Notes under the pieces: model-generated
The model's database searches: none
What the model saw: only the letters and a program-made list of their open reading frames with translations
What the model was told of the DNA's origin: nothing
Position numbers and translations under genes: made by a program
NCBI GenBank assembly: GCA_947247005.1
Contig: OX365955.1
Location: 16,783,322 to 16,847,321 of the forward strand
Source of the DNA: Spisula solida
Taxonomy: Eukaryota > Mollusca > Bivalvia > Venerida > Mactridae
DNA: 64,000 bases
Direction: 5' to 3'
Shown here: one piece after another, positions 1-11,000 of the stretch
How the letters are laid out: each line of letters begins with the position of its first letter
Position numbering within the stretch: the first letter of the stretch is position 1

Positions 1-40
1 TACATTGACCGACCAATCTTGCCTATAATTGGCACGAATG

Positions 41-245
41 TTAACATCTATTAATCTGAGTGTTGTGAGCAACCCCAGGTTCCTCTCTCAAAGGTCAAGG
101 TCACAGTTGGAGGTCAAAGGTCAAATTGAAGTTTGCAAGTATAATTTCTTCTTTATGCATGGTAGGGTTAGCTGTAACTTGGCACATTTAAGTTGGTGCT
201 ATTTTTAACGTGCCCCGAGGTTGACATAATTTGCCCGAAGGCATA
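41..245. repeat. GGTCA-rich dispersed repeat fragment
   Basis: Contains clustered GGTCAAGGTCA and AGGTCAAAGGTCA motifs and a tail of GCATAAATTTCTAG. This wording recurs in the larger GGTCA-rich elements at 8.5 kb and 21.6 kb, so it is probably a decayed member of the same broad class. Confidence 0.5.
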
Positions 246-489
246 AATTTCTAGTTTGACCATAGATCCTTAAATTGTGCATATTGACCCACAGGGTTCT
301 GGATCAAGAATAAATACTTTGTACCTGCAGTGACATTCTAACCCATACTGTAAGGTGCCATTGTCTAGCGATGCAAAGATCTAAAGCATTAGAAAATATA
401 CCTTTAATTAATTTCCGCCACAGAGTGTGAGGGGGAGTTAAATGAATGGTCTCCGTCAGTCTGCCTGTAACAAAATGGTGTCCGCTCCG

Positions 490-850
490 TTTCTTTTTAA
501 TCCCTGGCCAAATTGCATGAAACTCATAGAAAATGTGTTACTAATAAAGACATCGTGCAGAACCCACATTCCAACTGTGCCAACAGTACAAGGTCAAAGG
601 TTTGAATCTTGCATTTCGTGTCCGCTCTATAACTTATTAACCCCTGGGCTGAATTGCATGAAACTCATAGCAAATGTGTAACTAATAAAGACGACGACAC
701 ACATTCCAACTGTGCCGCCTCAATGTTACAGTTCAGGGTCAAAGATTTGAATCTTGCATTTTGTGTCTGCTTCAAAACTTTTTAAGGCCTGGATGCATGA
801 ATCTTATAAATAACAAATGTCTTACTAATGGAAGTGATGTGCAGAACCCA
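490..850 (+). repeat. Tandem repeat, about 140 bp x 2.5
   Basis: Units are anchored by ATTGCATGAAACTCATAG at about 512 and 652, and a diverged copy near 790. Each is followed by an ACTAATAAAGAC-like segment and a GGTCAAAG/TTTGAATCTTGCATTT segment. Two apparent ORFs here are products of the repeat. Confidence 0.7.
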
Positions 851-1108
851 ATGTTTCTACCTTGTGGAGTCAAGTTTCAACCAAGCTGGCTGGCATACAG
901 TCAAGTCTTAGTTCGATATTCATTGATGTGGCGGGGGATTATAGCCGTCGTTTGGACTGCCTTGTTTATATTTGAATTTTTGCTGTACATTAAAATTAAT
1001 GGTAAAATTAATTTCAAAATGACCCTTGTGAAACCCCATGTAGGTTAATTATGAATTTGTTCATTGTTTTTATGCCAGGCATCTACTGATGCAGAAAGCA
1101 GGAAGTGA

Positions 1109-1325
1109 TTGTCATGTCTGTTCATTGGTTCATCCTTCCTATTGAAAATGTTAACAAAGGCATTGCTTTCAAACTTGGCATACTTGTTTACCATCATAAA
1201 CACTTTACGTTGTCAATGCCATGTAACACTATCCAACATTTCAACTGAATTATGGCCCCTGATTGACTTAGCTAGTTATATTGTACACGGCTTCCACCAG
1301 GGCATAAGCATTTATTGAACAGTTT
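1109..1325 (+). repeat. Dispersed repeat, 3' part, ending in TTTTGTT
   Basis: Shares the run from GCATTGCTTTCAAACTTG through ATTATGGCCCC to GCATAAGCATTTATTGAACA with the copy at 23.47-23.87 kb, and its tail with copies at 18.4 and 28.3 kb. See the finding on CTTGTT-ending elements. Confidence 0.7.
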
Positions 1326-1820
1326 TGTTTCTGCTATGCTCAGTTGGTATAATACAGTTTCTTTCCAGACAAGGCAGAACAATGACTTTGTGAGTGGTAA
1401 ATAATGTCTCTCAAGGGAAATCAATTGTTCCAATGATAGGATAAATGACTATAACGGATTTTCCCTGATTTTCAGCGGAATGTCAATCATGTGCAATGGT
1501 CATTTGACATCAACTCAGTTATTTTGGGATACCAAAAGGCAAAGAAAAAATCTGAAATAATCCAATAAAAAACTAAGTTGATTGTAAAAAAACTTCTCAT
1601 TTAGTGATTTGTTAAATAAATTATATTGAATACCCAATTAAAACTTTGTCAAACCCCACTTCGAGGCTCTGTAAATGCTTTTAGAATTGTCAGTCTGAAT
1701 TAGTAAAATGATTGAGTTGTATAGGAAAATGCAAATTTTGTGTCGATCCGATGCGAGACTGCTAAAACCTTATTTGTTGCTCTGTATATAATACAAATTG
1801 TTACATACATTGGTTTGTAG

Positions 1821-2044
1821 GTGATGGATTCCGATAGAAACGAGCTATTAAATGCTTTAGAACACCCAAATGGTCAGAAATTCAACAAGTTTCATCTACA
1901 TCCCAAACATGATCCGAACGACCCGTCTGAGGATTACTGTGGCGTTTGCCATAATGGTGGAGACTTGCTGTGTTGTGATCGATGTCCTAAAGTATTCCAT
2001 TTACAATGTCATGTACCCTTTATCAACACTAACTTGTCATCAAG
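1821..2044 (+). CDS. TIF1-like exon: first part of PHD finger
   Basis: The exon follows the acceptor TTTGTAG and ends at AAG/GTAAGT. It encodes the core of a PHD finger: CGVC, then [10 protein letters not shown], then FHLQCHVP, giving the first two zinc Cys pairs and the His-x2-Cys pair. The final Cys pair (CTMC) comes from the next exon. The reading frame is open upstream of the first ATG through the acceptor, so the ATG near 1824 is an internal Met, not the start. Confidence 0.93.
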
Positions 2045-5000
2045 GTAAGTTCTTGTGTCAATGAGAAATTAACTTCTTGATTTTGGTTTTTCAAATAGAC
2101 TTGACGTGATATTAGTGTATAGAAATTGAAACTTATAAAAAAACTGTTTATATTTTGATGGTTATATACAGTACACAAACATCATCACCAAAGTGATCAT
2201 CATTCTACAAGTGTTTTCCCCCTGATCTATTTGATCTATTTTTTAAACAAGATCCGTCACTACTTGACCCTTAAACTGACACTTAGGCCCCTTAAATTTC
2301 TAAACAGGGATATTTTACTCTTCGGATTCTGACTAAATGGTAAATTTCTTCAAATAATATATATTTTTGCTGTAATTTTATAGCTATAAATAGGTTAAAT
2401 CCATTGCAAAATTATCAAAATCACCCCTTGAGATTCAGTGCTTAGATTTTTAACTTCCCAAGCTTATCCTATGAACCATAATATTTGTTTCATGTTTATC
2501 ATTATAATAGTGTGCTGTTCTAACACGGTTATAGTGAAAAAGTAGTCTTTCACAGTTAGTTGGTGATTTGTATTTTGTGTACAGTCAGGACTCAATATAA
2601 CGACACCCGATATACTGACAAATTCATTATAGTGACATCATATTTGGGAACAAAAGTATTAAAACACTCTTTGTATCAATTCATTATACTGATATTCGTT
2701 ACAACAACATTTTTCTTGGAAAGAACAGCGTCATTGAATAGAGTTCTGACTGTATTACATTATCACTCTAAATCCTTTCTCATATTTACCTGAGTTTCAG
2801 GGTACTGTTCTTATCAAAGCACTTATATAATCTGTAACATTTAAATTCCTTATAATGCTTTCACAACTATAAATTAGGTACTTGAGATTTCAGTAAGTGC
2901 TTTCATAAAAAAGTACCCTGATGTCGCTATCATCCCCATGGATGATGCTAATTGCTCTCTTAAGCAGCCTACACTGTAAAATCAGATATTTTTGCGAGGG
3001 ATGACAGGGGTTCCATTTGACTTGGGAGTAGGGGTTTTGTTCCTTAAAGTTTAAAAAACCCACATTTTGACCCTCAAGATTTTTGTTTGAAGGGTCATTT
3101 CCTCAGAAAATCATGGGTAATTTGCCTATAAAATTGTATTATTTAGTAAAGAGTATCATAATGACCCTTAAGCGTCAGAATCCAGTGGAAACCCTGGATT
3201 ATATCTTTAAATTACTATATTTGCAGCGAAGTTGATAAGTTTGTGTAATTCATGGTTGTGTACTTAAATTATAGCAGTAAAACACAGAAATACATTGCAA
3301 ATTACTAGAAAATTTACGAAATTTTTACCTCGCAAAAATGTATGATTTACAGTAGTTTATTTTTTGCACTTTTGGTGATGCATACAGATTCTTGACACTT
3401 GTCTTAAAAAAACAGTAATAGCCCTTGAGCAGTATGCAGTATAAATGTTCTCATAACAATGAGTAATAACAGCATATTAAGATGATAATACATGGGTTCA
3501 ATAATGTTTTTGACTTTGCCATGGGCCAGATAAATGTTATATTACCTGTGTACATGTACCAGTATACTTATGCTGTATTATTTGATTAGGTATGCTAAAA
3601 TGATAATAAGATGTGTTTACCGGTAATTATATATTATAAATATATAATAATACTATAATGATGTCCATTCTCCTAGTTCTTAATGGTTTATATTGATAGT
3701 TTAAAAGTTAATGTTGACATTGTTAATATGTATTAATGTTCATCACTTAAAACCTTTTCATTAAAACTAAACTTTGAATTATATATGTGGGCTTTTCATC
3801 ATCTGTTTTTTACAGCCATTGGTTTATTGTTAATTATTTTATCCAAATTTGGTTGCAAGTTGGCTAATTTCCAAATCATTCCTGGAAAATTTATAAAGTA
3901 ATGTATACCTTTTAATGTAAGGCGTGAGGCAGATAGGCACATTTTAATTATTATTTAACAAGCTGGTGGCTCACTGACCATTCATATCAGAATGGACCCT
4001 TACTGGGGAGCCAAAAATGTAAGCTTCCACTCCCAAGGCAAATTCTTCAACTTCTTGGCTAGAAAGCTATAAGTGACTGTAATGTGCAAGCTGTTCTCTT
4101 TCACAGACCTAAACCAAAACTGGAGGAAAATCTGTGTGAAGTGTTAAGTACTAAGTAGTGTCATGATACACCCTGTAGCATGTATATGTGCTTTAAGTTG
4201 CTGCTACTTCCTTATTTGAATGCCTTACACTCAAATATTTTATCATGTTTACTAAACAGAGAGAAAAGCCCTGTATATAAATATATTATACTTTATTTAC
4301 ATCTATAGAAGGATAAATACTGTATGTTACCGGCCAGAAGTCACATTCATCCATTAGTCATTGTGGAGTGAACTTCTCTAATTTAGAAATAATTTACTGA
4401 TTTGCAAGGTATTAGTGGACTGCCCTTGACCCACATACCAAATGACAAGGAAAATCATATGTTCTTTCATGTGTTTTCTTTCTTTTTGAGGGAAATAAAA
4501 GTATCCCCCACCCCCAAAAGAGTGAATTTTAGGTGACTTATAGCCAGTAATGTACAGTACTGATGTCCAGTCTTGGATTAGAATGTTTTGTTAGATGTTT
4601 AATATGATTCACATTGGGTTTGGTTGATTGAACAATATCTTGTTTAATCTTATATAGACCCACAGTGTGATAAATGTCAATCAGTACAATGAAAACTGTC
4701 CGATTCATGTCAAATATGTACTGCAACTCTATATGGGCATTATTTGACATCAATTAATCAGTGTACTGCAGATTTGAGTATATTACATTGATGAACATAC
4801 CACCACTGGCTGTCAGCAAGTTCTTATTGAGCTTCATGACTTTCAGCTAATTCATCAATATACATTTTGTTCTTGTTCATACAGCCATCTATGACAGTTG
4901 CCATCTTTGGTTTTGAACCATGCTCTGTCATATTCATTTGTGAACTTTTTTGTTTGATTTTCTGGTGTTTATTGATGGTCATTAATTATTATTATCACAA

Positions 5001-8000
5001 CTCTTGACTGCAATGGTTTCAATCCATTGGTTACACCTTGAAAATTATCCTTTTCAATATATGATTGACATTTTTTTTGGAAAAAAACCACTTCTTGCTT
5101 GTATCCAAAATATTTCAAAACCTAACAAGGTTTGGTGGGATAAACAGTTCTAGCGAAGCAAATAGTTTCCTTAGATTAATTTTGTTGTTGTCTATTTGAC
5201 TGAACATAATACATTTGGCTTTTTTTCTATTTGCAAATTTACTTTACTTTCATATATTACGTATAACTTCAGAAGAGGAATCAAACAAAAGAGCTACACT
5301 TTTGCGTTGTTACATCCACTGGCCGAAGCTAAATGGTAGCTATATTATGAAAACAGTGTTTCACCAACATTTATGGACAAAATTCTTCCTAACTTGTGTT
5401 TGGATGTAAATGATTGGGGTTTTATTTTGTACCCCTGAACTTTCCAAAAAGCCCTACCTTAACCTTGCATGATTCTAGATATTGAAGGGTCAAGTTATCT
5501 TTAAAATATATAGATATTTTGGCTTAAATGTGTTAAAGTCTAATAGAAATTATTTTTATCAAAATGACCCTTGAGTTTCAGTTTCTAGTGAATTCCACTG
5601 AACTAAATTATTCCTGTGACATTTCCTTCTTGCATGTCTGGTAGTGATATTAACCAGTTGGATAGTATTGAAATGTTCTCCTAAACAATGAAAACTATTT
5701 TTTTCTATTTCCAACAATGTTTCCAAAAACAGCATGGTTTGTCATAGTCTTTACTGTTATATTGAACAGTTTGATAACCCTTTACTTCTTTAATAGTACA
5801 TACATCAAATCATGGCCCTATCCATTGTCTATCTTAAGTTATTTTCCAATAGTAAGTATAGTGGGAAGACAATCCAATTAGTAGTATGATCTTCCTAGAT
5901 TATTTACATGGTAAGTCAATTTCTGTAATTATTACAGATATTGACTAACCATGTTAATAATCAAGGGAGATCATTCATGATATTTGTCACAAAAAGCACT
6001 TACGGAAATTGTACAGTTGCGCGCAAATTTAAATTCTTCATAATTCTTGCACAAATACACATTAGGAACATATGTGGTTTGAAGGAATGCATTTTACTGA
6101 AACATCATTAATATCACAGACTCCCACAATTTGCAACTGTTAATGAATTACATAGGGTTTAAATTTGAGTGTAACTTTAAGATTATTGTTAGTGCTTTGA
6201 TAAAACAGTACCAAGATGTATCCATATTTCGAGCTTTTATCAGAGTAGTGTATGGTGTACAGATATGATAGTGGCAATATCAGCTTGATTCAGCTATATG
6301 TATAATAAGGCAAAGCTGGACTTCTTTCTTGTGCTGTGTACAATCGTTTAATAAAAACACCTCTGATAAAATTCTGTATTAACTGAAGACATATAATAAT
6401 ATTATTGGCTAATTCCTTCAATTCTATAAGATATTTTCATCCTGTCTGCCTTGATGAACGTTTAAACATTTGAGTTTTAGGATTACTTGGTCATAACTTT
6501 GTCATATACAAGTGATGGCCCAACATGTCAAAAACTTCTTTCAGTGCGGAAAAAAATAATTTAACAACGAACACTGAAATTTTGTTTTCAATCTGTGTAG
6601 GTCTGACTCTGCAAATCATACTGTTGGATATTATATGTTGGTGGAACACTATGCAGTCACTTGTAACAGTTTATAATCTAGAAATCATTGTTGTGACATC
6701 ATTCTCTGATTTGAATGTATTTCGTTATTAACCTGATTTTCTATAAGAAAAGAATGGTTATTAAGATTGGCGAATTAGTCTGGCATAAACCATCACGTTT
6801 TGTGACAGGCCGAGACAGTTGTTACTTGACTGACAGTGACATATATTCTAAGAAGGGCCCAGACCATGATATGCTTAATGATGGACTGAGACCGTGATAT
6901 TTTTGTGACAGGTCAAGACCATTATATGTTTTTAGACGGGCAGAGACTGTGGTTGGCAGAAGAGACCATGATATGTTTTGTGACTGGTCAAGACTGTAAT
7001 ATGTTTTAAAGACAGGCAAAGACCATGATCTATTTTGACGGGGACAGACAATGATGACATTGTCCACCTAAATAAATTTCTTGAAAATCTGATTTTTTCA
7101 TGGAATTTCTACAATTCTAGTTTGTGATTCATATTGTCCTATAGTCTGTGTGTATATTATGATCTCTATAGATTATAGTGCTTGGATGTGAAATATGTTC
7201 GTACCATAACAACTCAGTTTTATTTCATGGAATATGTTTTAGCTGTTTATCCTTGTTGTTCAGTGTTTTTTTCCTCAGCTTTTCACAATACACAGTAAAA
7301 CCTCATTGTCTTGAATGGTCATCATAGCTAGAAAATTACTCAAATAACTATGTTTCAAAGAATTTAGTTAAGTTCAATTCCATAGTACTGTCTTTTCACA
7401 CCCCATCTGTATAAAGCAGTGATATTAACCTTAACTCCATGGTACAGTGATTTATGCAACCCTGTGTCTACTTCACCAATGTATATGCAGGGCTGTAGAA
7501 ATGTTTTCATGTAGCCAGTTTTAACTTTAAAAGTAAGTCCTGGATTTGAGGGTTCTTATTATGTAAAAAGAAGGAAATGATTAAAAGTAACTGGCTAGAA
7601 TGCTCTAATAGCCAGTTGATCTTGCAGCCTTCTGGACTTTGTCGCCTGCTGGCTCATTTTTACACCCCTGTCTATGGAGTGAAGGGTTTAAGTCAAAGTT
7701 ACAGCTGGTTGATGGAACCCATCATTTCTTCATGAGATATCGACGCAGCAATGGTCAGCACAAGCTATTAGCGCAAGCTTGTAGACAGCTTAGACCAATT
7801 GTGCTTGATAATGAGGTTTTACTGTAAAACAAGTCCAGCTTTGTCATTTTTGGTCTTCATTTGAAGGCTTTAGGTAGTACTGTACACTTATGATGTTCTT
7901 ATTTACCAGCTTGCGTGTGCAGTATTATAGTTTAGAGTGTTGCGCAGTCAGAATTTAATAATACAGTAGAACTTTGATTCCTTGGTTCTCATTTTTGCCT

Positions 8001-11000
8001 TGAAAAACCTAGAAACCACTAATGGGTAGATTGCTCAAACTGTTTTCTTTGTATAAAGGCATTGGTGTTCTACTGCGTACTGAAGCAATTAATTATCCAT
8101 TGACAGATTAGACTTCTCAAATAGGCTGTACTAAATGTGCCTGTGTTAATTCTGGAATAGGAGTGTTTACATTAGTTCAGGACTTGAGCGGCTGCTTGTA
8201 AGGGAGCGGGGAGGGGGGGGGGGGGGGGGGGTCAGTGTAGATTATGGGTTGGGGTCACAGCTTTCTTTTCGCATACTGGTATACATTTAACCTGTGTTTA
8301 CATCATGATTATTTGAATGGTTGTTTTCAATTTTTTGAGATAAATGCTTTCATTACATTTTAAATTCATAAATAATCAACAAATCTGGTAAAGATATTTT
8401 TCAAGAAGGTATTGGTGACTTTGTGGTCACTGCCATGGTTGAAATTTAAGGTTATGGAAAGGTTAAGGACTGTAAAATTACTTGTACTGTATTAAGCAGG
8501 CCATTGTGAGTTCATTATCTTAAACTGCTTTTTAGCTCACCTGTCACAAAGTGACAGAGTGAGCTTTTGTGATCACTCTTCGTCCGTCGTCCGTCCGTTG
8601 TCCGTCCGTCAACAATTTGCTTGTGTAGACACTAGAGGTCACAATTTTGACCTAATCTGTATGAAACTTGGTCACAATGATCATCTCAACAAAATCTAGG
8701 TCAAGTTCGATATTGGGTCATCCGGGGTCAAAAACTAGGTCACAAGGTCAAATCATGGAAAAACCCTGTGTAGTCACTAGAGGTCACAATTTTGGCCTAA
8801 TCTTTATGAAACTTGGTCACAATGATCATCACAATGATCATCTCAACAAAATCTAGGTCAAGTTCGATATTGATTTATCCGGGGTCAAATACTAGGTCAC
8901 AAGGTCAAATCATAGAAAAACCTTGTGTAGTCACTAGAGGTCACACTTTTGGCCTAATCTTTATGAAACTTGGTCACAATGATCATCTCAACAAAATCTA
9001 GGTCAAGTTCGATATTGGGTCATCCGGGGTCAAAAACTAGGTCACAAGGTCAAATCATAGAAAAACCTTATGTAGTCACAAGAGGTCACACTTTTGGCCT
9101 AATCTTTATGAAACTTGGTCACAATGATCATCTCAACAAAATCTAGGCGAAGTTCGATATTGGGTCATCTGGGGTCAAAAACTAGGTCACAAGGTCAAAT
9201 CATAGAAAAACCTTGTGTAGTCACTAGATGTCACAATTTTGACCTAATCTTTATAAAACTTGGTCACAATGATCATATCAACAAAATCTAGGTCAAGTTC
9301 GATATTGGGTCATTCGGGGTCAAAACAGAGGTCACAAGGTCAAATCTTAGAAAAACCTTGTTTAGTCACTAGAGGTCACAGTTTTGACCTAATCTTTATG
9401 AAACTTGGTCACAATGATCATCTCAAAAAAATCTAGGTCAAGTTTGACAGGTGAGCGACCTAGGGCCCTTTGGGCCCTCTTGTTATTATTGATGCATGAT
9501 GTCAGGTTTTTCCAGTTGAATTTGCTTATGGTTTTTGTATTCTTTATAATGTGCACTACTCACTGGTATCAATATATTATATTTTAGTTGATAGATACTA
9601 ACTATTTAATCTAATGTTCGCATTTTGGTATTAAGGTTTCAAATACCGTATTTCCCCGATTGTTCCCCTCTAGGGGCAAGCATTTTCCAAAAAGGAGGGT
9701 TTATTATGACTCCAATTTGCAAAATGCATCTAATTCGGGGAAAACAGTAGATCTGCAGGAATAACATTAACATGAGCTTTTGCTCTAATTCTATCATTTA
9801 AACAATAATATAAATTCACCTTTAAAGGTACACATTATAAATGAATATATTATGTGAAAACTAATAACATAATTTGTATAAAACTGTTGTACGCAAAAAT
9901 ATTTTCAATTTTGTTGAAATCACTGTCTATCTTATCTCTATATTTACTACATTGTTTGATACTCATTATTAAGAATCTCTTAAATACTTGTAGCATTGGA
10001 TACCATCAGGAATGAAGTGTTTGAGAGTGATTATTATATTATATATTGTAGAACTGTTACCCAGTCAACTTTGAGTTTTTAAAAAAACTTATTCTGCAAC
10101 CTTGTTTTTGATCATCAGCATGCTAATACTCGCTTCTTCAAGTATTTTGTTAGTCACTAGTCATATATTAAGTGAGCAAACTAAGTTGAATCTATTACTG
10201 ACTCTGAGTAATACTTGACTTTATAACAGATCAAAGATAAGGACACGCTATTGTTTGTCTGACATTGTTTGCCAGATGTTTGCAAGTGAATCCATGTGCA
10301 ATATTTTCCATGTTTTACAACCAAATGAAATCCTATCATTCTCGACTTACATCATTACATAATATTGTGTAAACATTGTAAGATCAATTCTGTGAAATTG
10401 CAGTTACCGGTAAAGAACAACATTGGATTTCATTTGCTGCTTGTTGCCACACCATTCTTCTCATGTAGAAAAAAACATTAAATAATCCAAGCTCCTTTGG
10501 TTGAATTTCACTGAGAATTTCAACTAGACTAAGGCTAGTTTGACCCAGTTTATACTATTAAGTAGATGTTTGGATGGGAGGAGCCTCCTTAAAGCTCCTT
10601 CAAAACACCATGAATACTGGTAAAAATGTATGAAATACCTGAGGTTTTTCTCTCACAATATCTTGGTTTGTGTCTACAATAAAGTTATGTTTGAATGTAT
10701 TGATCTATTACAGTGAGCAATGGACGTGCACAATGTGTTTATCTGATGCAGAATTAATGATAACCTCTCCATTACCTCGAGACACATTAGAAAGTTCAGG
10801 GAAACGCAAAGCACTGAATGGACTTCTGGATAAAGAAATTAAAGTAGGTTCAAGAGTGGTCTTTGTTGACAAGTTGTATAGAACTTATTACTAAGTCAAA
10901 TATTGAAAATTGGGCCTGATCTTGGAACAAATCTGTCCATGTCAAACTTATCCGCATGTGGATGACGTTTACATAGCCTAAAGAAAAACATAACCTGTTC

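Larger units (their letters stand above)
2045..10713 (+). other. TIF1-like intron (8.7 kb), repeat-filled
   Basis: No convincing coding exon seen. Besides the elements listed separately it contains diverged MITE fragments near 2230-2460 and 5417-5605, and mariner-like sequence at about 2585-2720 and 7966-8060 (phrases such as CAGTAGAACTTTGATT). Confidence 0.6.

Noticed and set aside
8668..9587. Small frames with [13 protein letters not shown] repeats
   Set aside because: Translations of the GGTCA tandem units.
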